Shown: one piece after another, positions 16,445 through 25,300 of the stretch
Layout of the letters: every line of letters starts with the position of its first letter
Position numbering within the stretch: the first letter of the stretch is position 1
Origin: Leeuwenhoekiella marinoflava DSM 3653
GTDB lineage: Bacteria; Bacteroidota; Bacteroidia; Flavobacteriales; Flavobacteriaceae
Reading direction: 5' to 3'
Assembly: GCF_900129005.1 (NCBI RefSeq)
Contig: NZ_FQUN01000014.1
Coordinates: 79,497-143,496 of the forward strand
Length of the DNA stretch: 64,000 nucleotides
Notes under the pieces: model-generated
Told to the model about the DNA's origin: nothing
The model's input: only the letters and a program-made list of their open reading frames with translations
The model's database searches: none
Position numbers and translations under genes: made by a program

Positions 16445-17242
16445 ATGAAGCGATTTCAAATGGATATACATTATAAGGCATTTAAAAATGGCTGTTCACA
16501 GGCATTTAATGCGATTTATGAGCAGTATCACAGGCGTATCTACTGGATGGGACGGAGTTTGATCAAAGATGTATTTGTGGTAGAAACCTTGGTACAGGAT
16601 ACCTTTTTAATCCTTTGGGACAAACGGGAACTAATTGAATCGCCTAAGCACTTGGTTAATTTCTTATATACGGTGATTAGTAGCGAATGTAAGTGGTATT
16701 ATGCACGTCCTAAAAATCAGTTTGATAGGGATTTTTATGCTTTGGATAACTTTCCAAACTATCAGGATTATATGTTGGGTTATGATCCGGCTACAGTAGA
16801 TGATCATTTAAATGATCAACAAAAAAAGCAAAAGGAATATGAACAGGTGGTCAATATATTACCGCTGTTGGGAACGCAGCGTAAACGTCTGATTGAACTC
16901 TGCTTTCAACACGGCTTTAAGTACAAAACCCTTTCAGAGCAGCTAGGTATCAGCATCACGGAGACGCGTATAACGATGCAAAAAACTATTACGGAGATTA
17001 AAACCATCCTCAACCAGGGCTATATCCTGAAAACAGATCAAACAAGGGAAGAGCAATACAAACCTCCAGTAGAAATAACCAAGCAGGAAGCTCACGTATT
17101 AGAACTCCGCTGCCAACAACACTATTCTTTTGCGCAGATCGCAAACGAACTCAACCTCTCTCAAAAGGAAGTCCATCGTGCTTTTACCACGGCCTTCCAG
17201 TTTTTACAACAGCAACACGACAATCAATTACAATCCGCCTGA
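16445..17242 (+). CDS. ECF-type sigma factor coupled to dCas12f
   Basis: A 265-residue sigma-70-family protein. Region 2 spans about residues 11-85 (SQAFNAIYEQYHRRIYWMGR...LVQDTFLILWDKRELI), the core-polymerase-binding and -10-melting domain. A region-4 HTH follows at about 135-190 (LPLLGTQRKRLIELCF...YKTLSEQLGISITETRITMQKTI). Unusually, a second region-4-like HTH lies at about 211-257 (ITKQEAHVLELRCQQHYSFAQIANELNLSQKEVHRAF), making it longer than a usual 180-residue ECF sigma. Its stop overlaps the dCas12f start (TGATG). ECF sigmas coupled to nuclease-dead Cas12f are known from RNA-guided transcription in Bacteroidota, so it is likely recruited by the dCas12f/guide complex. MDIHYKAF (16460) is an alternative start. 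Confidence 0.85.
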   Translation: MKRFQMDIHYKAFKNGCSQAFNAIYEQYHRRIYWMGRSLIKDVFVVETLVQDTFLILWDKRELIESPKHLVNFLYTVISSECKWYYARPKNQFDRDFYALDNFPNYQDYMLGYDPATVDDHLNDQQKKQKEYEQVVNILPLLGTQRKRLIELCFQHGFKYKTLSEQLGISITETRITMQKTITEIKTILNQGYILKTDQTREEQYKPPVEITKQEAHVLELRCQQHYSFAQIANELNLSQKEVHRAFTTAFQFLQQQHDNQLQSA

Positions 17243-18342
17243 TGATGAAAACCAAAATGCTCAGTCTTACTCGAAAGATCCAACTCAACATAGACCTGTC
17301 CGATTATGAGGAGCGTAAAGCGGCTATGGCCAAACTTTACGACTGGCAATACTGCTGTTTTAAGGCTTCCAATATCATCGTCTCGCACCTCTATGTGCAG
17401 GAAATGATCAAAGAATTCTTTTACCTGACCGAGGACATTCAGTATAAACTGGCAGATCAAAAGAAAGACGAAAACGGCATTTTAAACCGTTCGCGTATCA
17501 ACACCACCTACCGCGTGATCTCAGACCGGTTTAAGGGTAAAATCCCTACCGAAATCTTATCAAGTTTAAACCGGAACTTAGAAAGTGCATTTAAAAAGAA
17601 TGCACCGGAGTACTGGAGTGGGGAGCGCTCCCTTCAAAATTTTAAAAGAGATAATGGCTTTCCGTTTGGACCCTACAGTATGTATTGCTTTAAATATGAC
17701 GAAGAGCGTAAGTGTTTTTGTTTCCGGTTGTTTAAAATTCCCTTTTGTACCTATTTGGGCCGGGACTTCTCCGATAAGCGGGTTTTGTTACACCGGGTAC
17801 TCAAAGGGGAAACGCGCTTACGCACCTCCCAGATCAAATTAAAAGACGGCAAGATCTTCTGGCTGGCGGTCTTTGATATCGAGCAGGAACAACACGCCTT
17901 AAAGCCCAATGTGGTTGCCGAGGCTACTTTATCATTAGAATATCCCATTACCGTCAAGATTGGTAGTAATCGAATGACTATTGGAACGAAAGAAGAGTTT
18001 TTATACCGTAGGCTGGCGATACAGGCCGCCCGTAAACGGGCGATGGTCGGATCGGTACATTCCCGCGGTGGTCACGGACGCAAGCGTAAGCTTAAAGCCG
18101 TTGAAAAGTTTAAGAAAAAAGAAACTAATTATGTGAATCAGCGCCTGCACGTGTATAGTCGTAAACTCATTGATTTTTGCGTCAAGCATCAAGCCGGTAC
18201 CTTGATACTGCTGAATCAGGAAGCCAAAATAGAAGCCGCACAGGAAAACGATTTTGTACTTAGAAACTGGAATTATTACGAACTCATGACTAAAATCAAA
18301 TACAAAGCAGAAAAGGCTGGGATTGAATTGGTCGTAGGATAA
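17242..18342 (+). CDS. Nuclease-dead Cas12f/TnpB-like RNA-guided protein
   Basis: A 366-residue protein with the Cas12f/TnpB layout: N-terminal wedge/REC part (1-220), then a RuvC-like region. The arginine/lysine bridge (YRRLAIQAARKRAMVGSVHSRGGHGRKRK, 255-283), the helix NYVNQRLHVYSRKLIDFCVKH (296-316) and the signature NWNYYELMTKIKYKAEKAGIEL (343-364) are typical. All catalytic positions are lost: RuvC-I reads ITVKIGS (Lys239 for Asp), RuvC-II reads TLILLNQEA without the Glu at the usual place, and the protein stops at GIELVVG, before the RuvC-III Asp and zinc finger. It should bind DNA under RNA guidance without cutting. It is coupled to the sigma gene and followed by its guide units. Confidence 0.85.
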   Translation: MMKTKMLSLTRKIQLNIDLSDYEERKAAMAKLYDWQYCCFKASNIIVSHLYVQEMIKEFFYLTEDIQYKLADQKKDENGILNRSRINTTYRVISDRFKGKIPTEILSSLNRNLESAFKKNAPEYWSGERSLQNFKRDNGFPFGPYSMYCFKYDEERKCFCFRLFKIPFCTYLGRDFSDKRVLLHRVLKGETRLRTSQIKLKDGKIFWLAVFDIEQEQHALKPNVVAEATLSLEYPITVKIGSNRMTIGTKEEFLYRRLAIQAARKRAMVGSVHSRGGHGRKRKLKAVEKFKKKETNYVNQRLHVYSRKLIDFCVKHQAGTLILLNQEAKIEAAQENDFVLRNWNYYELMTKIKYKAEKAGIELVVG

Positions 18343-18359
18343 ATTTGAATTGAATAAGC

Positions 18360-18430
18360 GGGTGCTTGTACACCCATAAGGTGAGATCATTGCTACTCAC
18401 TAAGTGCAACGGGCACATACAACGCGCGAG
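18360..18430 (+). ncRNA. Guide RNA unit 1
   Basis: Scaffold of 71 nt with three hairpins: GGGTG/CACCC (loop CTTGTA), GTGAG/CTCAC, and GTGC/GCAC, followed by ACAACGCGCGAG. It starts 18 bp after the dCas12f stop codon on the same strand. The presumed guide begins around 18431 with CTCATCGTATATTAATACTC. The 5' and 3' ends are estimates. Confidence 0.75.
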
Positions 18431-18503
18431 CTCATCGTATATTAATACTCGACGGTAAAAACGGACTTTGAATTTAATAATTTGGAATTTTAAACTAATT
18501 AAG

Positions 18504-18575
18504 GGGGGCTTGTACACCCATAAAGTGAGATCATCGATACTCACTAAGTGCTCTAGGGCACATACAACGCGTGAC
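18504..18575 (+). ncRNA. Guide RNA unit 2
   Basis: Same scaffold. Stem 1 is weaker (GGGGG/CACCC), stem 2 is GTGAG/CTCAC and stem 3 is GTGC/GCAC with a six-base loop. It ends ACAACGCGTGAC, the only unit with C in the last place. The presumed guide starts near 18576 (ATCTGACTTTTAAGAC). Confidence 0.72.
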
Positions 18576-18653
18576 ATCTGACTTTTAAGACAAATGGCGA
18601 TCTAAGAAATAAATAACGCTGAACTCCTAACTCAAAAGTCTAAACTAAAAAGA

Positions 18654-18725
18654 GGGTGCTTGTACACCCGTAAAGTGAGATTCCAGATACTCACTAAGTG
18701 TGACGGAGCACATACAACGCGTGAG
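18654..18725 (+). ncRNA. Guide RNA unit 3
   Basis: Stem 1 GGGTG/CACCC, stem 2 GTGAG/CTCAC, stem 3 GTGT/GCAC (one G-T pair), end ACAACGCGTGAG. The presumed guide starts near 18726 (CTTGCTTATTAATTAAATT). Confidence 0.74.
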
Positions 18726-18820
18726 CTTGCTTATTAATTAAATTAAGAAACGAATTTAAGCTGATGAAAGAAAAGTAAAAGATACTCTGAATGAACTATA
18801 TAATTGACCCTTAGGGTCGA

Positions 18821-18891
18821 GGGTACTTGTATACCCGTAGGGTGAGGTTTGCGCTCACTAAATGTCAAAGGGCATATACAACGGGCGTGAG
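18821..18891 (+). ncRNA. Guide RNA unit 4
   Basis: Stem 1 GGGTA/TACCC shows a compensatory pair change from G-C to A-T; stem 2 is GTGAG/CTCAC with a shorter loop; stem 3 is ATGT/GCAT. It ends ACAACGGGCGTGAG (two bases longer than units 1-3). An extra hairpin GACCC-TTA-GGGTC lies just upstream (18806-18818). The presumed guide starts at 18892 (TGAACTTTAAAGCTTATG) and may reach the 3' end of the convergent nuclease gene. Confidence 0.74.
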
Positions 18892-18919
18892 TGAACTTTA
18901 AAGCTTATGTTATTACAAG

Positions 18920-19759
18920 TTACCATTGAAAAGTGGCTAATACAGGTAGATGATCTGAAGCATATTTTTCATCGATGACGACATGGTTTTTGATCTTGAA
19001 AAAAGTCTTGGGTTTAAAAGCTATAAAGTCAATAGCCTTAGTGGGGTTTTGTACCGGTATTGTAGGCGGACAAGAAGTACAGGTTCTTGTAAATAGGCTA
19101 TCTAATGAATCAATTACCGGGCTGTTTGCAACAGCATTAAAATCTCCTGCCACCAATACAGGTAGGTTTATATGGTTCGTAATATTTAAGAGTTCTTCTA
19201 TTTGTAAGATACGGTTGGTATCCTCCTTTTGAGAATCTAAATGTGTACTTGCAAACCAGATGGAATGAGCATCAGGTAACTGTATTAATGACATCGCTAA
19301 AACTCGAGGCTCTCCTTGTGTTTCAGGCTTTGAAGGGAGCTTATAGACTTTAGATTCTAAAATAGGGAATCGGGAAAGAATTGCAACTCCATATGCTCCA
19401 TTTTGAAAATCTATGGCTTTCGCAAAGAATACCTGCATTCCTAGGGCATCACCAATCTGCTGTGCCTGATTTCCTAATCCAGAACGATCTGTATTGGAAT
19501 CTATTTCTTGTAAGGCAACCAGATCTGCATCACTATCTTTAATTACTTGAATGATAGCTGACACATCTATACGATCCTTGTGCTTGGGCGGATTCGCGTG
19601 ATGAATATTATAGCTTAAAACCTTCAGTTCACTGGAAGGATTCTCAAAAGTTGCGGGTAAGCGTTCTTGTGAAAACATTAGATAATTTGATAAAAAAAGG
19701 ATTATCATCAAGATAATCCCTTTTGTCAATTTTTGATTCACTGCTTTGTATTCGTTCAT
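18920..19759 (-). CDS. Secreted endonuclease/exonuclease/phosphatase (EEP) family protein, second copy
   Basis: A 279-residue protein of the DNase I-like EEP fold with a long N-terminal membrane/signal segment (GIILMIILFLSNYLMFSQ, about 15-32). The metal-phosphodiesterase motifs are intact: LSYNIHH (Asn), LVALQEID (Glu), VLVAGDFNAV (Asp-x-Asn) and ASDHLPV (Asp-His). It should hydrolyse phosphoester or phosphodiester bonds outside the cytoplasm; the substrate is unknown (nucleic acid, phospholipid head group or sugar phosphate). It is the last gene of the susC-susD-EEP-EEP operon, 12 bp after its paralogue, and runs head-on into guide unit 4. Confidence 0.85.
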   Translation of the reverse strand: MNEYKAVNQKLTKGIILMIILFLSNYLMFSQERLPATFENPSSELKVLSYNIHHANPPKHKDRIDVSAIIQVIKDSDADLVALQEIDSNTDRSGLGNQAQQIGDALGMQVFFAKAIDFQNGAYGVAILSRFPILESKVYKLPSKPETQGEPRVLAMSLIQLPDAHSIWFASTHLDSQKEDTNRILQIEELLNITNHINLPVLVAGDFNAVANSPVIDSLDSLFTRTCTSCPPTIPVQNPTKAIDFIAFKPKTFFKIKNHVVIDEKYASDHLPVLATFQW

Positions 19760-19771
19760 AATAATAAGCTA

Positions 19772-20629
19772 CTAATTATTTGAAAGTTCAACTTTAGCAA
19801 TTACGGGAAAATGATCTGATATATAACGTTGTCCGCGTTGACCATCTAAAATTTGTAAAGTTAAAGGTTGCACCGCTCCTTTGTAAAATACGTAATCTAT
19901 TCTACTATCTGAGGTTCTACCTGCTGCATCCCATCCATTTGCGCTATATTCAGGACCATATACCTGATCCGAATCAAGATTGAGATATGGATCCTTCAAT
20001 CCATTTTTCAATAAGGTATCAATAGCTTCACTATCTGGCGAACTATTAAAATCACCCGTAAGTAAAACTGGGGATCCACCGGCAATTTCATTTATTTTTT
20101 GAGTAAGTAATGCGGCACTTTCAATTCGTGCTTGTTTACCCCGGTGGTCAAAATGGGTATTGAAATGATAGAAGCTAACTCCAGAGTGTTTATCCTTAAA
20201 TAAGGCCCAGGTTACAATCCGGGGTAAGGCTGCATCCCAACCTTTGGAAGCGATAACATTCGGAGTTTCAGAAAGCCAAAAAGTATTACTATCCACCACT
20301 TCAAAACGATCTTTTTTATAGAAAATCGCTGAGTACTCTCCTTGGGTATCACCTTCACGACCTATACCTATATAGGCATAATTAGGAAGCAGCGCTTGCA
20401 TATCCACGAGTTGGGTATGCGTGACTTCTTGAGTACCCATAAGATCTGCCTGATAGAATCGCATGCTGTGGGTAAGCCAATCCTTACGATTTTCCCAAAT
20501 ATTAATCCCATCGTCAGGACTATTATACCTCACATTAAAGGAGCATATATTCAGTTCCTTTTTGTTTTCCTGAGAATTTGCACTGCTGATCAGCAGCAGT
20601 GCAAGTACCATAAAAATTATTTTTTTCAT
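19772..20629 (-). CDS. Secreted EEP-family protein, first copy
   Basis: A 285-residue EEP protein with a clear signal peptide (MKKIIFMVLALLLISSANSQ). The motifs are SFNVRYN, DLMGTQEV, PVLLTGDFNSSP and SDHFPVIAKV. Segments such as YSAIFYKKDRFEVVDSNTFWLSE place it in the subgroup commonly annotated endonuclease/exonuclease/phosphatase in polysaccharide-utilisation-type loci. Its start codon overlaps the susD stop by 1 bp (TAATG), so it is translated with susD. With its paralogue it probably processes the compound that SusC/SusD import. Confidence 0.87.
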   Translation of the reverse strand: MKKIIFMVLALLLISSANSQENKKELNICSFNVRYNSPDDGINIWENRKDWLTHSMRFYQADLMGTQEVTHTQLVDMQALLPNYAYIGIGREGDTQGEYSAIFYKKDRFEVVDSNTFWLSETPNVIASKGWDAALPRIVTWALFKDKHSGVSFYHFNTHFDHRGKQARIESAALLTQKINEIAGGSPVLLTGDFNSSPDSEAIDTLLKNGLKDPYLNLDSDQVYGPEYSANGWDAAGRTSDSRIDYVFYKGAVQPLTLQILDGQRGQRYISDHFPVIAKVELSNN

Positions 20630-22368
20630 TACTTCCAGCCTGGATTTTGTTCAAGATTAGGGTTGAGTTGTAATTCTATACGGGGTATAGGGTATAAGTA
20701 ATCCTTATTTTCATCGAAGCTTCTTCCATTGAAATCAGGATGTGGGTCAATCAACCCATTTTCATCTAAGGTAAAATCTGAACCCAATTTATAATACTGA
20801 ATTCCGCTAATAGGATTTGCGGGACGGTCTCCTTCGTAAAGCACAACATTGATACTACCGTCTCCGGTAAGGTCATATTCACCAGGTCCGGAAAAATACA
20901 AACCTCGAATAGGCTGGGTAAGTGTTTGACCGGCTTTCCAGCGTACCACATCATCCCATCTAAAGTTTTCCATATACAATTCAATACGACGTTCCCGTCT
21001 TATTTCTAAAATAACACCAGCGTTTACACCGGTCACATCAGGATATTGAGCAGCCATAAATGGATCGGGTGTTGCGTTCGCAGCATCCATAATTAAATCA
21101 GGCATCCCTACACGTTGTCTTAAGGAATTGATGGAATTATCTAAATCTTCTTGGGATAGTGTGCCTAGTTCAGCTTTTGCTTCTGCATAATTTAAAAGTA
21201 CTTCTGCAAAACGATATATCGGGAGGTCAGTAATAGACTGCCCATTGGTATCATAAACCGGCTCGGTCACATACTTTATAATTTGATACCCGGTTACGGT
21301 AGCGCCAAGATTAGGAGCTAGTTCAATACTTTGCCCTTTACGCGTATATCCCGGGGTACGAATCGTCTGTGCTAAACGAGGATCTCGATTTTGTATTTCT
21401 TCAGTAAATGATATTTGATTATATCCAGCTGCATCGGTAAAACGTGTACCGTCGGCATTCAGATAACTATTAACAAGATCTTTTGGCATACCTGGACGAC
21501 CATACGAACTTGTTGTAGTGTAATAGTTCACGTTATGGCCTATGTTAAGATCTTCAGAATAGGCGCGTGCTAATATCACTTCGGTTTCATTAGCATCGTG
21601 TGAATTAAAAAGCTCCAGATAATCCTGTTCGGGACTTCCGGTACTGTAGATCTGATAGGGAGAATCTTCAATCAATGCTGCTGATGCAGCTACAGAAGCT
21701 TCGAGGTATTTTTCAAAACCATCAATACCTCGGTATTTTTCATAAGTACCCTCATAAAGTCCAATCCTTGATTTTAAGGCCAAAGCAGTGTACTTGGTCA
21801 CCTCATACGTATTTTGCTCTTCGTTGAGGTTTTCGATTGCCCAGTCTAAATCTTCAAGCATTTTATCTACGACATATTGTCTTGAATCTCTAGGTTTTGT
21901 AAGGGCTTCAGTATCGTCTGGAGCAATAGGGGCATCATACCAAGGTAAGGCACCAAAACGCTGAAACTTATCAAAATAAAAGCGCGCTCTAAAAAAGCGA
22001 GCCACACCTCCATAATGGGATTTTGCCGCTTCATCATCAGACTTTTCATATTCTTGAAGGAAAAAATTAATATCACGCAGGTATCCCCAGTTCCAACCAC
22101 CTCCTGTAGTAGGTACCAGTCTAGCCCCTCGCATTTCTTCACTCAGTTCCGTTTGTATAATATTATCGGTACTAGATTCTCCGTTATAAATCGAAGTGCT
22201 TGGCCACATTCGGTAAAAGCCATTCGTATAGAGTTGAAGATCACTAGCGGTATTGAAAAAGGTTTCTGCAGTAATTTCAGATAGCGGTTGCTTGTCTAAA
22301 AAATCATCACTGCACGAACTGAAGCTGGTTGCAACAAGCAAACCGGCAAGTATATGTTTTAATTTCAT
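20629..22368 (-). CDS. SusD/RagB-family outer-membrane nutrient-binding lipoprotein
   Basis: A 579-residue SusD-like protein. The lipoprotein signal (MKLKHILAGLLVATSFSSCSDDFLD) is typical, followed by the family start LDKQPLSEITAETFF. The TPR-rich middle includes PWYDAPIAPDD, and the C-terminus has FRWDDVVRWKAGQ and LYPIPRIELQLNPNLEQNPGW, all standard for SusD. It caps the TonB-dependent transporter SusC and delivers the ligand. It lies 11 bp downstream of susC and is followed without a gap by two EEP genes. Substrate specificity cannot be read from the sequence. Confidence 0.93.
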   Translation of the reverse strand: MKLKHILAGLLVATSFSSCSDDFLDKQPLSEITAETFFNTASDLQLYTNGFYRMWPSTSIYNGESSTDNIIQTELSEEMRGARLVPTTGGGWNWGYLRDINFFLQEYEKSDDEAAKSHYGGVARFFRARFYFDKFQRFGALPWYDAPIAPDDTEALTKPRDSRQYVVDKMLEDLDWAIENLNEEQNTYEVTKYTALALKSRIGLYEGTYEKYRGIDGFEKYLEASVAASAALIEDSPYQIYSTGSPEQDYLELFNSHDANETEVILARAYSEDLNIGHNVNYYTTTSSYGRPGMPKDLVNSYLNADGTRFTDAAGYNQISFTEEIQNRDPRLAQTIRTPGYTRKGQSIELAPNLGATVTGYQIIKYVTEPVYDTNGQSITDLPIYRFAEVLLNYAEAKAELGTLSQEDLDNSINSLRQRVGMPDLIMDAANATPDPFMAAQYPDVTGVNAGVILEIRRERRIELYMENFRWDDVVRWKAGQTLTQPIRGLYFSGPGEYDLTGDGSINVVLYEGDRPANPISGIQYYKLGSDFTLDENGLIDPHPDFNGRSFDENKDYLYPIPRIELQLNPNLEQNPGWK

Positions 22369-22379
22369 AATGACGTTTT

Positions 22380-25300
22380 TTAAAATTTAAGAGATAATCC
22401 TAAGGAATAGGTTTCTGAAAATGGGTTGGTTTGTGCGGTTCCGCGATTTGCAGAGGTTGATGGACTGTTTAAATTAACAGAAGCACTTGCTGCTTCCGGA
22501 TCGATATAATCGGTTAACTTAGAGAAAGTCAAAAGGTTCTCTCCACTGAAGTAAATACGCAGTTTGGTGGCTGAGGTTTTGGATATGATTCCATCAGGAA
22601 GGGTATACCCTACAGTCAAGTTTTTCAGTCTCAAGTAGGCTACGCTTTGCAGATAGCGATCATTTACTTTTTCTAAAGAACCACCCAGGGCTATATAACC
22701 GTAATTTCGAGGATAATAGGCATCGGTATTTTCCGGGCTCCACATATCAGCTACCATATCTTTTCTAATAAAAGAATTGTAGGGTCTGTTGTAAGGACCC
22801 CAAAACATACGAGAGTCAGAATTGGGATACCAGTCTTGTTTACCTACACCTTGAAAGAACACAGAAAAATCAAAGCCCTTCCAATTCGCATTAGCTAATA
22901 AACTATATAAATACTGTGGTGCAGAATTTCCGATTATTTCGCGATCCCCGGGGTTGTCAACCGTGTTTTCACCTTCTCCAATATATCCATCACCATCCAG
23001 GTCTAAATATTTTACATCGCCCGGTTGCAATCCACCTCCAGAAGTAATTCTATTTGAAACAAAACTTTGATCTGCGTGATTGGCAATCTCTTCTTCGGTT
23101 TGAAAAAGACCATCGATACGATATCCCCAAAGTTCACCAATGGTCATGCCTTCGTAAAAATCTACAAGGCTGCGGTTGGGATTATCGAAGTCAGTTATTT
23201 TTGTTTTGGAGTTCGATAGATTCGCAGTAACAGTCCAATTGAATGTATCTTCAGCAAGTTCAAAATAGTCGTTATAACTCACAGACAATTCAAAACCTTT
23301 TGTTCTTAAGTCGGCTGCATTCTCTAGAGGAGATCCTGTTCCTAAAACACTGGGAAGTGTTGCTCCTGGAGAAAGCATGCCTTCGGTATCTCTTTGAAAC
23401 CAGTCGAAAGAAGCAGATAAGTGATTGTTTAATAAACCTACATCAACTCCAAAATCAAGTGTGCTTACTTTTTCCCAAGTAATTTCACTTGGATTTAAAG
23501 CTGGAGATTCGATATAATTTAAACGACTACCATTGAGTACATAGTTATACAGTCCATTAGGTAAGGTCGGGAAATAAGCATAATTATTAATATTTTGATT
23601 TCCTAAAGACCCATATGAGGCGCGGAATTTTAAGAGGTCAAAAGTTTCGCCTGTAGCATTTTCAAAGAATTGCTCTTTATTCACTAGCCATGCACCGGAA
23701 AAAGATGGGAAAAAGCCCCAACGGTATGCAGATGGAAAGCGTGAAGTTGCATCATACCTGCCATTGAACTCAGCTACGTATTTATCTTTATAGTCATACG
23801 ATAATCTGTAAAACAAACCTTGCAGGGCCCACTCCGAAGCACTACCGGAGGTAGTAGGATTTGAAGTTGCCAGGCCTAAGGAATTCAGGTCGTTAGAAAT
23901 CAAGTTTTGTTTACTGGCGTTGATACTTTTAGTAATAAAAGTTTCTTGGTTGAAACCAATAGTAGCTTTAAGTGTATGATCTCCGAAATAGCCCTTATAT
24001 TCTCCATAGATATTCAGTGCATCATACTTGCTTTCTGTGCGATACTCATTGAGGTAATCATTACCCATGAGATCCAATTGCTCGGGATAAATGGAGTAGG
24101 GGATACGGGTGGAACGTTGAAATCTACTATACTCATTACGTCTTATTGCGTAGTTAGCATTAAGGGTCACACCCTTTACAGGCTTCAGTTCAACCGAAGC
24201 TATATTACTAAACTCATTATTATTGGTTTGTTGTTTTGTAGTGCCTTGTAATAATCCGGCATAAACACCATCACCAATGGTATAGTTATTCAGTTCGGTA
24301 CGCCATAAGGCCCCGCCATCAGGATTAACAGGAACATACGAAGGGAGTGCGTGTACCCATATTAAACTTCCCCAAAGATTACTGTAGTTACCATATTGAC
24401 TCCCGCTATGCTCCAAATCTTCTGAGCTGTTGTACTGCATATTGTTTGAGAATGATAACCAATCTGTGACTTCAATGTCTACTTTACCTCGTAAATTATA
24501 TTTTTCGTAACTATCATCTTGAACTTTGAGAATTCCTTTCGATTGGAAATTACGATACGAGAAGTAGGCTTTTATTTTTTCTGACCCTCCGGAAACGGAA
24601 GCATTGTAGATTTGTGTAGGATAGGTCTTTCTAAAAAAGGTATTCCACCAGTCTGTATATCCATAGTGAACATATTGATCTCGGCCGTTACGTTGATCGA
24701 TAATAACGCGTGCCAAGGAAGGATCTTGAGAAACTTCAAAAAGAGCCTGCATATCTTCTTCGGTATAACCGGTATAGGAAGCGCCACTATTGTTTCTAAA
24801 GGCCTCATCCACGATAGATACAGCTTTAAAAGGATCTGTAAGGAAATCGGTGTTCATTGTGGGGGAGTTGATTGCAGTGGTCACTCCCAGGTTCACTTGA
24901 ACATTACCTTTATCAGCATTTTTAGTGGTAACTAAGACCACCCCAAATGAACCTCGTGCTCCGTAAATTGCTGCCGCTCCGGCATCTTTTAAGACACTTA
25001 TTGATTCTACATCATTTGGGTTGAGGTTGCTTAAGCTTCCTTCAATACCATCGATAAGAATAAGCGGTGTTCCTCCATTAATAGAGGTGAAACCTCTAAT
25101 ATTGATACGAGGTTCTGCGCCTATTTTACCGGTACTTTGAGTAACATTAAGTCCAGGGCTTAGACCTTGAAGGCTTGAGGTGACATCAGCTACTGGTCGT
25201 TGCTCCAGGTTTTCGGTATTTACGGTACTCACGGCGGTAGAAAGTTTTTCTCGACTGGTTTCCCCGTAACCTACAACCACCACTTCATCCAGGGCATTAT

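Larger units (their letters stand above)
18343..18919 (+). other. Guide-RNA cluster with four units
   Basis: The whole region between the dCas12f stop and the 3' end of the convergent nuclease gene is occupied by four scaffold repeats (18360, 18504, 18654, 18821). They are separated by 70-100 bp of unique A/T-rich sequence holding the guides and probable promoters or processing sites. No open frame is convincing here. Confidence 0.75.

Noticed and set aside
17187..17195. Nine-base match to the start of guide 5 (CGTGCTTTT) in the sigma gene
   Set aside because: Too short, no 5'-G, within a coding region.
17242..18342. TnpB of an IS200/IS605 transposon
   Set aside because: There is no tnpA, no recognisable left and right transposon ends, the catalytic residues are lost, and the gene is coupled to a sigma factor.
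18296..18577. Minus-strand frame across the guide units
   Set aside because: Its internal repeats simply mirror the RNA scaffolds; no independent coding signal.
18360..18725. A CRISPR array made by the repeats behind dCas12f
   Set aside because: Units are 71-74 bp with three hairpins and lie 130-170 bp apart with unequal gaps; there are no short identical repeats with regular spacers and no cas1/cas2.
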